DNA from: Epiperipatus broadwayi
Taxonomy: Eukaryota; Onychophora; Udeonychophora; Euonychophora; Peripatidae
Length of the DNA stretch: 64,000 nucleotides
Assembly (NCBI GenBank): GCA_028023455.1
Contig: JAQFVV010013409.1
Span: forward strand, 66,239 to 130,238
Direction: 5' to 3'
This document shows, in pieces, positions 38,066 to 52,569 of this stretch; the first letter of the stretch is position 1, and the number at the start of each line of letters is the position of its first letter. Under the pieces are notes generated by a model, which ran no database searches, was not told the origin of the DNA, and saw nothing but the letters and a program-made list of their open reading frames with translations. The translations under genes were made by a program, and so were the position numbers.

Positions 38066-38515
38066 CTATATATTTATAAAATTTATCATATTTTATCATA
38101 TCGTCATCCCATGAACATGTATATTGATATGCATTGTGCAAAAACAAGTGCCTTCAGGCGGCGGAGGGTATTATATGTACTATTACCCAAATGTTAGCTG
38201 GAATACGATCAACCGTTATTAAGGTATATGAAGAGAAATGCTTGATTTCTTCAAGAATTTGTTGCTTTGAAATATATTTTTTTGAAAAAAGTTGTGTATC
38301 ATAGTTAATAAAGAGTTAGAAATGATTGACAATGGTAGAACAGATTTTAAGTAGTCAAAATGTTCAATATTCACATTAGTGCCTGACGCAAATATAGTAT
38401 CCTTCACCAATGTGGAATACTCAAGGTGTAAAGAAGATTTAATTTTGCATACATTTTATAGTTGTTATCATTAAACTCGAAAAATGTGGAATTGTATTTC
38501 TTAGCCTAAAAAACA

Positions 38516-38660
38516 CAGCTGACTTGTTTTATTTTGTAGTTTGTGGTAAGAAGTTTTGCTTATTAAATTGAGTTATAGTTTGAATAGCTGATTTGTTTTA
38601 TTTTGTAGTTTATGGAACGACATTTTACTCGTCAAATTGAGTTATAATTTAAAGAGAAGA
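38516..38660. repeat. Two-copy tandem duplication, about 70 bp
   Basis: The segment GCTGA(C/T)TTGTTTTATTTTGT followed by AGTTT and AAATTGAGTTATA is repeated once, at about 38518 and 38587. Otherwise featureless. Confidence 0.7.
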
Positions 38661-39590
38661 ATTCATATCTTCAATTTGTTGTTTTATAAGTTCTATTTTA
38701 CCTACAAGCTATTAATGGAAGAAATAGCAATTGCGCCTACATTTTTTTAATACTATTAAAATTTTAATTAATATTTTAATTAATAAGGAATTTTGAAATC
38801 GATAAAAATAGTTATTACAATTGTTATGTTACAGATAACATCAATAGTTAATTTAAATTCACAGCGAAACTAAAAATGTATAGACTAAAATAAAATTTTG
38901 AAATATGCTTTGAAAATTAAACAACCATGATTGGAAAATGAATCTGGATGGATAAATTGAAGTTTTGAGATTGGTAGAAGAGAAGATCTTTGTCATTCAA
39001 TAATGACATGGTAATTGATTGAGATTTAGGTTCAAAGAAAATGGCAGCTCATTATAAGAACAATTAAAGTTACCACACATGTTAGACCAGGATTCTGAAA
39101 GATTTTGCTTTGGTAATGAAAAGATTGTTCACAACATTTTGACCTTTTGCGATGAATATGTGGCTACAAAATAGTATTGCTGTGACTGAAAAATAAAGAA
39201 AAAATGATTGCATTAACTGTTATGATTACTATATTCAATCTTGTTAGTGGAAGTTGCATGACTTATTAGATAAAATATACCTTGCACCTGTCTTATGTTG
39301 AGTGTATGTACAAATAAATGCTAATATTTAGAACATTAGTAATAATCAGATTGGTTGACAGATATTTTGTTCTACTAATGGTAAATATAATACCACAGTT
39401 ATTATCTAGAAATCTATTATATTATTTCAGTTCATTCAAATTTACTATGACAATTTTGTTGCATGATGAGAACCTTGGCCTTAGGGTGGCCTTTGAGGGT
39501 TTCATCATCAGATTTCCAATTGGATAAACATTGAAGAGTTGGATGCTGGAGTGGATTGAAACCTATCCATTAAAGAATATCTGAACACTT

Positions 39591-41545
<1,955 letters not shown>

Positions 41546-43557
41546 CTAATCATATATAACCTATTCTTTGATGTGTTTGGGTAAGCAGTTACACATTCAC
41601 GCATTCGGTAATGTTAACATATATGTTTAAAATGTATACCCAAAAATTACATATATAAAAATATCTTTTTCTTTTGCAACCTTATAGCGAAAGAAAATAA
41701 AATACATATATTAATTTTTAATATGCAACAAGATAAAATAAAAATAAAAAACATTATAAATGCATATATCTATAGGTTGCTCATTATCATTAACAACTGA
41801 AGAACAATTTAAAAAAAAAAAACATTTCAACATTACAATATATAATATAATAAAAAAAATAATGAAAAATTTAAGTTTAAAGATTTAAATTATGTTTGTG
41901 CTATGTTGTGAGATATTGCAAATAACTATAGATAAACAAGTCTTTAATGTTTCTGTATCAAAAAAGAAAATTGCTTTGACCAGTAAATTAAGGTTTACTT
42001 TTAATAAGTAAAAGAATAAAATCGGTTAAAGAAAGTTCATATTTACCCGTCTACTTTTTACTTCTTATTAATGTCCTGAATTTGAATTTTAGACTGCTTT
42101 TCTTTGCTCACCAACAACAAACAACAAAAAAAAAAAGAAAGTTATTGCAGATACTTTTAAGATAATGCTGAATCAATTGACTTTGCTTGTTTCTTCAATT
42201 CCATTATTATTCACTGTTGATTGGCTTCCTTCTACCATTTAAAAAAAAAAAAGTTATTATAAGTACTTTGAATAAGTAGGTACCGGTGGATTTGCTTGTT
42301 TCTCTTCTTTAAAAAAATAATTGCTGTTGACACTTTAGATGATTGAGGTAAATCAACAAAAATTTGATTTATGGCTTCAAACTTGGTTCTACATAGCTGT
42401 TTTAAATTTTCTTTTCCTCCTATTTCCCCTTCTCCATTGGTTGAAAGGCAATGAGCTTTTAATAAGACAGGAACTAGGAACAAAGCATTCCATATAGCTT
42501 GTGTGGTTGGCTTCAAAATCTATCATTTTGTTGGTTATTACTGGATACATGATTTCATAGATAGATCAGCGATTTTGACTCCTTCTGTATTAATCAGGAA
42601 GCAAAAAAAATGGTTTAGCAATGCAGAGGCATTGTATTTTGCAAAACCAAATATGTTAATATCATTTTTATAATTATTACTAACTTATAATAAATTCAAT
42701 CTTGTTCCATTTCTCTCCTATTCTTTAATATTGCTTGAAAATTGCTTTATATAAACGCACATTTCATTTGCTCTTTTTTTTTTTTCAACTTTCAAAGAGT
42801 GAGAAAAAAGAATTAAAGCGTTCACTCTTTTTTTTAAAAAAAAAAAGATTCGAGCTTACATTTCTGCTTAAGAATTATAACAAGGAAGGACCAATTGAGT
42901 TGAGTCTCAAAATAATAATAATAATTTAACTGATCATCTCTCTAAAGAAATTTATTACTGACTCTTAAAAAAAATTTATGATTAACTGCCATCTCTCTAA
43001 AAAAATTTAGACTGACTGCCTAAAAAAATTGTTTTAATCGTTTATATCGCGAAAAACATCTGGAAATCTTTAAAAAAAAAAATCAAAGCTTCACAAGTTT
43101 GACTTAAAATTAATGCTATCGTTACTACATCAAAGCACCTCTTTTGTAAAAATAATTTTAAGATACAGATAACAACAAAGCTGGAATCTATAGCCATCAG
43201 AAATAAGTGTAAAAGCATCTTTGTGTTTGTACCGATCTATTCATTGTTTCACACGTGTACAATTTTTATCTCCTAATCTAACAATTTTATTTTACACCTT
43301 TCTGATTTACTCTCTTTTAACAAAATGAAAGTTAAATAAATTTAACACATATTATTTAATAATAAAAATATTATATAATAAATCATAAAAAGAACTGCTT
43401 ATTCATAATAATAGAACTATACATATAAATCTCTGTATATATAAAAGAATAAAAAAAATTTTTTTTTTTTTTTTAAATAATTGAATACTGTATGTATATG
43501 TACATTTTGCCTCACCCCCAAACAAAAAAAAAAATTTTGAATATAAAAAAAAATTGC
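41546..43557 (-). other. 3' non-coding region of the mini-element
   Basis: About 2 kb between the LTR homology and the ORF stop, with long A/T runs (42120-42140, 42772-42787, 42828-42846, 43456-43474). A 94-codon minus frame (42516-42232) has no recognisable domain. A purine-rich run on the minus strand near 43520-43512 (GGGGGTGAGG) could be a polypurine tract, but it is 2 kb away from the visible LTR edge, so I leave this open. Confidence 0.5.
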
Positions 43558-44766
43558 TTAGGTCATGAGTGCCATTGGTTTTAGGCTACGTACATTATAT
43601 GTGCCTTTTACTCCTTCTGACGATTCTAGTACAAATGCATTTTCCCCTTTTCTTTCCTTTAGCATGAATGGCCCTTCATATATATTATAGAACTTTTTGA
43701 ATGTATGCTTCTGCGGGTCGCTATTTTGCATTTGCTGATCGGAATCATTCCCAGGCCTACCTATGTTTTGTTTACTAGGTTTCATGGGATATTGTCGGCC
43801 TAATTGGTTGTTTATAATCCTAATGGTGGAGATCTTATAACTATATCTCTCCTCCATCCTAGAATAACCTTTCATTTTCCTTTCTGCAACTCCCAGGGCA
43901 TCCAATAGGTCTACCACTCTCATTGGGGAGTGCACCTCTTCCATTACCATATATATATTCCCAGGCATTCCTATGTTTGGTTTGCCAGGTTTTGTGGGAA
44001 ATTGTCTGCCTAACTGGTTTGTTCCCATTCTCATATTGGAGACTTTATAGCCATAGCTCTCCTCCTCTCTATGATAACTTTCAGCTATCCTTTTGGTAGC
44101 TCCCAATGTCTCAAACTTGTCTGCTACATTTACTGGGGCATATACATCAGCAGCTATCTTTAATTCTAAGAAACTAGCTTTACTGACTACATCTTTCCTG
44201 AGGTCAATTTGTTCCTGTACAGTGGCTACCTTTATTTCTAGGTTATGTATCTCACTGTATATATCCTCTTTGGGATTACATTGTTCTTGAACAGCAGCTA
44301 CCTCATCATTTTCATATAGCTTGATTACAGTCACACAACTCTTGACTTCTATCATACATATCTTTACATCCCATTTCTCTTGACTGGCGGTCCATGCCTT
44401 ACATATATTTCTTCCTAGGTTTTCTATTTTTTGAGTTTGTTGACTTATATCTAGCTTCATTTCCTGAGCTTGTTGGTCTAGTTTATTATCTAGCCTTTGA
44501 GATTGTTCATCAAATTTCTGATTTATCTCTTGTTTCATTTGGTTCATGCCCTCTTTCATTTCCTTCATCTCTTGTGATTGTTGATCAAATTTATTATCAA
44601 ATTTCTGAGATTGTAGATCAAATTTCTGATTCATCTCTTGTGATTGTTGATTAAATCTCTCATTTATTTCTTTAAACTGTAACATCATTATTTGCAACCA
44701 CTCTGGTTGGCTTTGCTTCTCTACTTCCATTCCCTCAATAGTTAATTCCTTTTCTGGCTCCATCAT
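43558..44766 (-). CDS. Gag-like coiled-coil protein fused to an integrase GPY/F module
   Basis: An intact 402-codon ORF. Residues 30-115 are a coiled coil built from imperfect repeats of the type QSQEMNQKFD / QSQKFDNKFD. Residues 154-206 contain two copies of a VAAVQEQ / VATVQEQ-led unit. Residues 208-270 and 278-340 are two copies of a 63-residue unit (for example NQLGRQFPTKPGKPNIGMPG versus NQLGRQYPMKPSKQNIGRPG). Residues 356-399 (FKKFYNIYEGPFMLKE, then GTYNVRSLKP) match the GPY/F module after the integrase core in Ty3/Gypsy Pol. No protease, RT or DDE core and no zinc knuckle is present. Seen: the domains and intactness. Inferred: a Pol deletion joined the two ends of an ancestral polyprotein and the product retained a function in packaging or targeting. 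Confidence 0.85.
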   Translation of the reverse strand: MMEPEKELTIEGMEVEKQSQPEWLQIMMLQFKEINERFNQQSQEMNQKFDLQSQKFDNKFDQQSQEMKEMKEGMNQMKQEINQKFDEQSQRLDNKLDQQAQEMKLDISQQTQKIENLGRNICKAWTASQEKWDVKICMIEVKSCVTVIKLYENDEVAAVQEQCNPKEDIYSEIHNLEIKVATVQEQIDLRKDVVSKASFLELKIAADVYAPVNVADKFETLGATKRIAESYHREEESYGYKVSNMRMGTNQLGRQFPTKPGKPNIGMPGNIYMVMEEVHSPMRVVDLLDALGVAERKMKGYSRMEERYSYKISTIRIINNQLGRQYPMKPSKQNIGRPGNDSDQQMQNSDPQKHTFKKFYNIYEGPFMLKERKGENAFVLESSEGVKGTYNVRSLKPMALMT

Positions 44767-45190
44767 AAATTTATAAAATATTTATATTACTTATTTCTGT
44801 TTGATTTAGTATATTCTGATTTATTCTGTTCTGATTTATTGTTCTGCTCCCTGATTTCCTATACATCCAGAGTCAAACACCTTTATCTATCCTCATATAC
44901 CCTAAAATTTTCAACCACTCTTTCTCAGCCATAATTCTCCCCATCAATCTATCTATATCTTAAGTGCCTTTAATTTACTTAACCTCTATCATCATTCCCT
45001 TTTTCCTTTACCTATATATGATTGATAAAGTATGAGGTCATAGTACTATTTAAAACATTTATTTAAAAAAAAGCTATCTCTGTATTGGTGTGTCCTTTTT
45101 ATGCCATCATTTATCTAGTTTTTCATGCTTTTATAAAACTTAACTCTCTCTATGCCCTTTTTAATACACTAAGCAAAAAAGAAAAATTAC

Positions 45191-45394
45191 TTATATAACA
45201 TATGTGCTAGATTTATAACAGAGTTCATGTCTCAAGTCATTTATATACTCATCTATCCTTCTAGAGATCTGACAGATATTGACAGCCAAAAGAATGATTA
45301 GCAATTCACAATCATGAGATAGACAAAAGAATTCAATCACTGCACTTAAAGCACACAATGCTCCATGAACACTCAGATGATCACCCCAATTCAA
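45191..45394 (-). CDS. Small upstream ORF in the mini-element leader, doubtful
   Basis: A 67-codon open frame starting MNWGDHLSVHGALCALSAVI lies between the primer binding site and the Gag-like ORF. No known domain; it has a mildly hydrophobic centre and several cysteines. Its right part overlaps no repeat. It may be chance in an untranslated leader; listed only because the leader is otherwise empty. Confidence 0.2.
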   Translation of the reverse strand: MNWGDHLSVHGALCALSAVIEFFCLSHDCELLIILLAVNICQISRRIDEYINDLRHELCYKSSTYVI

Positions 45395-45439
45395 TCACTC
45401 TAAGCTACTACAACCCATAATAGTTTATTGCAAACATTG

Positions 45440-45640
45440 TTGCATTGCCCTGCTTACGTCCAAGTCTTAGGGGCTTTAATTTGTCAAATACTGCCTTGCT
45501 TATTTTTAAAGTCTTAGAGGCAACAATTATATATCAGTAAAACAAAATACTGCCTTGCTCTCTCTGGAGTCTTAGAGGCGAAATATTATGTATCAGAAAA
45601 ATTATGCCTTGCTCTCTCTGGAGTCTTAGAGGCGAAATCA
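45440..45640 (-). repeat. Tandem repeats in the mini-element leader
   Basis: Four diverged units start near 45446, 45492, 45552 and 45606 (spacing 46-60 bases). They share TGCCTTGCTCTCTCTGGAGT and CTTAGAGGCGAAAT, with the last two nearly identical. In a leader transcribed from the 5' LTR these could be packaging or regulatory repeats, but that is inference. Confidence 0.8.
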
Positions 45641-46252
45641 TGGCAGGCCTACTGTTAACTGCTTCATGATAAAACAACTGATATTATAATCTGGGTTGGA
45701 GCAGTGAATGAGATAAATCAATCACCAGTGGCATGAATACATCACATTCTCAAGGCAATGACAAAAATTCTCCATCCATCATCACAACCGTAACACAACC
45801 AACCAAACTCCAACAATCAAATATCCAATCCAACCTCCAAAATCATAAATTTTCTATAACACAAACTTTTCAAATATGAACAAAATTATTATTCCACACT
45901 TCAAGGCTATTAATATTTCTATGCTTATTTAATTGATAAGCAAAATATATAATAAAAAAAACAGTGTTATTAACTTTAACACATTATAAGTTGTGATATC
46001 ATTATATTTTAAAAATTGAAACTAAGCTCTATAATGACTGTATTCATTTATCATCATCAAAAATGCAATAACAGTAATCATCATCATCTAAACATCAGGC
46101 CAAAATATTTGTATACACTAATAATAATAAAAATTGCACAGAAAAAAAAATATTCTTTTTTTTTTTTTTTTTTTTAAACTATACATCTGTCATCACTATA
46201 TACTACCCATCTCTCATGTATGTGGGGTATTTCAAGCCATTATTTGGCTTAT

Positions 46253-46275
46253 TTCGAGCCCTAGTTGGTGCGCCA
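46253..46275 (-). promoter_or_regulatory. Primer binding site of the mini-element
   Basis: On the minus strand, two bases after the LTR end (TTACA then AA), the sequence reads TGGCGCACCAACTAGGGCTC GAA. Its complement has the form of a tRNA 3' end: T-loop TTCGAGC, T-stem CCTAG, acceptor TTGGTGC, discriminator G and CCA. The primer match thus spans about 23 bases. The tRNA was not identified with certainty; an arginine type with a GCACCA acceptor start would fit. Spacing and structure strongly support the element's orientation. Confidence 0.8.
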
Positions 46276-46277
46276 TT

Positions 46278-48133
46278 TGTAACAATTTAAATAAATCAAT
46301 TGCCATTTGTAACAATTATTTATCAATTGCCATTTGTAACAATATTTATCAATTAATATAAATATGTATTTGTAATTATTAAATTAATATAAAAGATATG
46401 TATTTGTAATTATAATTTGTAGCTATTTCAATTCATCATAGCATAGACAAAGAAAATATCAGCATTAAAGATTCTTGGTATTTATTTATATATTGGGGCA
46501 GTCATTTAAACAGTAAAACATACTGGACATTGTCATCTAATAAAAATAATATTAAACATAGCAACTGAATAAAAGTACCCACTGTGAGATTCCTGGAGTG
46601 CCTTATGCTTATCTCCAATACTAGATTCTTCTAACAAAGAATCCTTCTATCCTTCTTTCCAAATATATAAGACCATTCATGGTCATATGCACACACTGGT
46701 GCTATTCATGACAACTTATAAAAAATATATTTTATAAAACTAATATTATGAAGTTGGAAAGGGATGATATCACTCTTTATTCAGTTTAGCTAAGTACATG
46801 TGTTTTCCCATGAGCGCCACTAGATTGTTTTCAATCTAGATAAGTATCTATTTATAGTGTACTTGAGTTCAAACTCATTCAGTACATATTTATTACACAT
46901 GACTTGGATGACTATTGAACAAAAATGACATTCTTACATTTTATCTATATTGATAAAATTACAAGATCCCAATATTACCAAAGTTTATACTATAGATCAA
47001 AGATTCTTATAGACATTGCTAGCTCATTAGCGTATATTGATGAACAGACATGTATAATCCTATTAATGGCTTCCAAACAAGCATGTGAAGACCATTATTG
47101 ATATTGATGGCCATTTAACTAAATTATTTATCACGATAAAGGTAATAATGATGATGATGATAATAATATCATAATAATGATAATAATAGTGATGTCATAA
47201 TAATGATTATAATAGTGATGATGATACCAGCCATGGCTTATCAATAAACTCACAACAATAAATTCATCTTTATAAACTTATAGGCATCTATTAAAATTAT
47301 CATATTTCATACTGGGATTTAATAATACTAATGGTGATGATTGATCATCATGAATCTCTTTGCATAATATTCAATTTTATATAAACCCCTATTTACTAAA
47401 ATATATTCATTACGCTAAACGTTAAATTTAATGATTATAATTTATTAATGATGATTGATGGCGATCATAACTTTTATATAGTATTATTTGAAACATTTTT
47501 AACTAATAACATGATATCCATCTTTGATGAGGATGATCTAAATTCATGGACACAACACAATTTTAGCTTTCTATGTTGAACTATAATTATCAAAATTTGT
47601 TTATTCTCAAGCATAATCCTTAAATACTTAAATATCAACATTCTAGTTTACCTATTATTTTGCGGACGCTTAATATTTGCAAGTGATTGCTCAATATATA
47701 TGAATGGTAATACTTAATAACTGCGAGCAATGATGCTGATTTAAAATGATAGAATTAAGACAAAAAAAAACAAAAAACACAATATTCTTAATAATAACTC
47801 GGAAACCAATTAAGATATATAATTATATTTTATTAACACTACTACTCTTTCTTTCCTTCTTTAAAGTTAAATCGACAATTAAATAAATGGCTTATTAATA
47901 TAAAAATTTATATAAGTATAAGCAAATAAACTTAATATATAGGTTTGTCACTTTTCTTGATATCTCAAAATAAGCTGTTTTAACTCAATATTAAAAAAAT
48001 ACATATTCTATAAATGCTTATTTAAGACTTTTCTTACTTATCATATCATAAAATAAATTTCAGGTGTAACTTGTATATGTTATTTCATTTCCATTCAAAT
48101 GTAATGCCCTACTTTTTAATTTACTATTTTAAA
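46278..48133 (-). repeat. 5' LTR of the mini-element, outer end truncated or unresolved
   Basis: Collinear with 39688-41545. Homology stops abruptly at ACTATTTTAAA (48123-48133), after which the sequences differ. If the LTR really extends to GTTACA as at 41593, about 48 bases of this copy are missing. Promoter elements were not pinpointed. Confidence 0.9.
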
Positions 48134-50240
48134 TAAATTAAGTCTTATTGTAATAGGAGGAGCAATTAGTATCTGTCTGCTGATCTTTGAACTTTTAGAT
48201 ATCTTGGACTATTGGAATAGAAAAAGTGTGAGGTAATATTTTAAAAATTTATAAAAAGGACAACTACTCTGACTGCAGGGAGTCCACCAATCTAGTCCTC
48301 CACTTCAACAACTAGTTAATACTATAAACTGTTAAAAGAGCTTACAATACTGTTTCATTTTTAAATTCATTTATTAACAAAGTTTGATAGCATAATTTTT
48401 TTCTTCCAATGTTCAAGCTGAAAGTAAAATATATTATTGGTTCACAGATGAGTATTTAAACCACCCTAAGAGATACATTGGTTCTATCCTTGGCTGACTA
48501 TTTAGATTCTCCAATTGTCTAAAATGCATGTAAGTGTCTATACTATATTATTTAAGTTTAAATTGCCACAATTAAAAGAAAGAATGGGAATGTATAATAG
48601 TATTGTAAAATTGCTTTATTTAAACTTTAAACCTATTGGGAAAGAAGAAAGAAGAATGTTTGTTTATTTTTCAAAAAAAAATTTTTTTTAAAGTTTTAAT
48701 TATATTATTAATGAAACAACTGTGGCATGTGTAATTTGCACACTGTTATTAAACATTTTCAGAACTCTTTATGAAAAATTTTATGCTAGTTATGTAGGAA
48801 GATTTAAAAGAATGCGTATGAATCACTTAATTTTATTATTATTATTATTATTAGAACATTTTCGTAATTATTTCTATTTTTACCTATTTAAAAATACAAG
48901 ACTAAATGTGCAATTGAATGTACCATTAATATTTACCTGTTTTCCAAATTAATGGGAGAAACAAATTTATAAAATAAATAAATTATGTGACTTTGCTTTA
49001 TTAAATGCACTCCTCACTCACTGTGAAACTTTTCTATCTAAAATATTGCCAACAAACTCATCTAGACAAATATTATTAGTTAAATAATTACATACATTCT
49101 GAATGGCTTTTAAAATGTAACAGAAATGTTTGAATATATCCTAGGAATGAAGTACGAACTACTACTTTATTTGCATCATAAAATTATCTATTCCTTAATT
49201 AATAAAATCCCTCATATATAATGTCAACAGCAATTCATTAGCTAACAGCTAAGAACATTGAATATGCTCTTATAAATTAAAATATTATTTTGTTTTCCTG
49301 CAGGAACGTGTTTGTTTTATGTATTTGTCAATATTTATATTTGTGTTCAAATAATTATTATTATTTAAGAGATGATTCAAGGAATGTCATTCATAAACTA
49401 CCAATGAACTTTTTGTTTTTATAACCAAGAAAGAAAAAGAGAACTTTATTTATTATTATTTAATAGTATTTAGATAGACAGTGTTATTTAAGAAGTGTTT
49501 TATTATTATTATTATTACATGTATTATTATTCTACTAGAACGTCTCGTAAATGAACAATATTAAGGGAAATATTGTACAAGGTAATTTTTTTTTATTAGT
49601 TTAATATAAGTTTATCATGTGTTAGATTATAACATATGTGCATGCATGGAAAGAAAGGGAGATGTCCATGTAATGTTAATAGGGGTGATAGCTCTTCTTT
49701 AAAAGAAGCACATTATATAGGTTTTTATATTATATCTATGCATTTTTCAACAGATTTAAACAATAATTATTTTCAATGATTATTTAACCTGGAATATAAA
49801 GTTTTATTATTTGTCTAAGCCAAATTTTTGTTTTAGATGTGTGCTAATGTAAATACACTATAAAAATTATTTTGTCTTGTTTGCCAATAGAAATTATTGC
49901 CTTGTTTTCCAACCATTATTAGTATGATACCAAGTTCTAAATATTATATTATCAGATATGAAATATTCTTTATTGCTTTTACAATTAGTAATTGATATTT
50001 TGACAGTAGTTCTTTGCTACTGGGATTTGAATGGTCTGTGTATTATTATGCTTGTATATGTGTGTCCATGATTAAACTTAGCTATAATCATATGTTAATT
50101 GCAAGTACAAATGATATATAAAGTCAATCGTTTTTGAAGGAAGAGGATGGTCAATTGTTTTGGAAGGATTAGAGATTTATTTAAGTGAGAATTATTGTTC
50201 TTTATTATGTTTGAATGGAAAAGTATTTTTGTGGCTATAT
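48134..50240. other. AT-rich sequence, nothing recognised
   Basis: Contains short TTA/ATT triplet runs (for example 48832-48853 and 49503-49517). A 76-codon frame (48722-48952) has no recognisable domain. No RNA gene seen. Confidence 0.55.
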
Positions 50241-50261
50241 GTAATAAAGTTAGCAATGTTT

Positions 50262-50400
50262 TATAGTATTTATGGGATTGAGTAATCTCTCCCCTTTTGC
50301 TATTTGAATATTTAACATGGGTAGATTGCCTAGTGTATTATATGGGATCGAGTAATCTCTCCCTTTTCTGTGTATTGAAGTATTTTTGATAGGAGTAGAT
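50262..50400. repeat. Two-copy tandem duplication, about 75 bp
   Basis: GGGAT(T/C)GAGTAATCTCTCCC occurs at 50274 and again at about 50344, each followed by a related T-rich segment and a GTAGAT word. The minus frame of 74 codons across it reflects the repeat. Confidence 0.75.
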
Positions 50401-50934
50401 GGAATCCTCCAGTTTTGATATTTGATATTATGAATTAAAGTATATGAAGTTAAGTATATTATCTCCCTGATCATTTGGTGAAGAGATTTATTCCCACCAG
50501 TTTAGTTAGTCTCAGAAGTAGACTTGGGAGTTGTCGTGTTGTTATTTATCTGATTTGAATTGTAAAAATCTTTTATCCCCATGTGATGCCAGATAATTTA
50601 TTGATAAAAAGAAGAATAAAAACAGAATAGATTTTCTTACAAAATAAAGTTAGTGATTAAAGCTTGATTGTCCATTGCCTTCATCCGTATTATGATCATA
50701 TTATAACTTCATAAGCAAACCGATCAGTTTGATTAGAATTAATTATTTATTTTTTGACACACAGCATAATACAGACTCATGCATAAAGTGTTAATTTGAA
50801 GGATATAGAAAAATCCATTATTAATGTATAACTTTAATTATTTTAAAACATTTTGTAGTGATCATTTAGGGTTCATATCACCAATTTTTATCATTCAATC
50901 ATCATTTGATTAAGTAGGCAAGCAAAGATAAAAC

Positions 50935-51190
50935 ATAGTTAATAAATAAAATTATTTATTTCTATTTTGGCAAAATAAAACATAGTATTTAATAGAATAC
51001 TTTATTTCAATGTTGCAAAGGCAGAATATGTTTAATTAATAGAATTATTTATTTCATTTTGCAAGATATAGTTTAATAAGAATATGTTTAATTAATGGAA
51101 TTATTTATTTCATTTTGCAAGATATAATTTGGTAAGAATATATTTAATTAATGGAGCTATTTATTTCACTTTGCAAAACCTAGTTTGATA
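50935..51190. repeat. AT-rich tandem repeat, about 55-60-bp unit, 4-5 copies
   Basis: Units carry AATTATTTATTTCATTTTGC (near 51040, 51098 and, diverged, 51155 and 50950) followed by AAGATATA and TTTAATTAAT. Divergence rises toward both ends. Confidence 0.75.
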
Positions 51191-52531
51191 TTATTCTTAG
51201 GTTTCAAACCCTTTACTTTAGTTATAATTAATGTGCATTTGAAGTAAAATGCAAAATTTTAATTTTATTTTATAGTGTAATTAAAATATTTAACCCATGT
51301 TGTTTGTCATAGATTTATTAGGTTAATTAATAACTGAGTGTTATAAAACAAAATGTTGAACACAAGATAAATTTTGTAGTTGATTACTAGAAGTATAAGG
51401 TTATATTTCTTCAGTTCTATAGGTTTATCAGAAGTAGCTGATAACTTAAACCCCATTTTCTTTACAGTAAAATATGTGGATTTAATTTTGGTTCATTATT
51501 TAATGTTACAAATATAAAGTGTTTCACAAATCTATCAAGATGTTTTGGATAGATGAAATGCGTTAATTTTGAAATTTAAGAGATCATATCGTGTTATTTA
51601 TTTTTATGTAAACTTTAACCAGTGATGTTAAATACATTCAAAATTTGTACTTATGCCAATGAGAAAGAGATTAAATGTTTGCTGAAATATTTTTCTTATT
51701 TTGTTAATAAATATTTTATTATTCAAAATTGTATTTAGAATCCTTCTTTGACATTCGTTCGTGTTTCATATTTTCACACATGCTCACACATTTATTTCAT
51801 TTAATGTGATATAATTATATTTTCATTTAATTATGATAAACATCCAGAAATGATGATATTGATTTCCTTGATCCAAACACTGTATGAGATGCCAATTATT
51901 TACTGAGTTTTTAAAAAGGTTTTATTATTTAGTAATTGTTTAGATGATGAATTGAAATCAAAATGTGCCCGATTTCTTTCATTATCTAACTACCATTATT
52001 TAGTTAGGGTATTGCTTGGTTTATATTATTATTTTCATAATATTAAATAATAGTTATTGAGAGATAGATTTTAGATTAAACCATGCCATAATAGATTCCC
52101 TGAGATCTTCAATTTTTTTAAATTCAGTGTGTAATTAAAAATTTAGTAATGATGGGTTTTGTTTAAGTTCAGATCCAACTTGTTATACATTTTAGTTTCT
52201 AAATATTATATTTTATTTATTAGTTTAATTTTCTAATATGGTAGAGGTTGTTCAATGCATGTGCATGATGAGAAAAGGTGGAATATAGATTATAATTAGT
52301 TAATTTAGATGGGCAGAATTTTACCAATATAAATCTTATTTATTTTAGAATTTGATAGATGTTTATTCCTATTAATCATAATATTTTCTCCCACATCTAA
52401 TGTACACTGTACACCTCATACACCTCTGTATCCCTCAACTGAGCTAGTTTAAGGTGAAACTTTAATTAAGAGCCTCATAAGTAAATTTAGGATAAAGTTA
52501 GATTAATAGTTTATTCTATGATCCATAGAAT
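51191..52531. other. AT-rich sequence, possibly part of an old LTR
   Basis: No coding signal. It ends just before a TGGTGACCCCG motif, so the last part may be the 3' portion of an LTR, but no matching second LTR or TATA box was found. Confidence 0.4.
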
Positions 52532-52550
52532 TGGTGACCCCGGGTAATTG
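52532..52550 (+). promoter_or_regulatory. Possible isolated LTR primer binding site
   Basis: TGGTGACCCCGGGTAATTG stands out as GC-rich in an AT-rich setting. TGGTGACCCCG is a common start of the primer binding site in invertebrate LTR retrotransposons. No LTR pair or internal coding region is visible around it, so this is a weak call. Confidence 0.3.
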
Positions 52551-52569
52551 TTAGTGATGCACCACATGA

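Noticed and set aside
42232-42516. 94-codon minus ORF within the mini-element
   Set aside because: No recognisable domain and it lies in an A/T-run-rich 3' non-coding part; chance is more likely.
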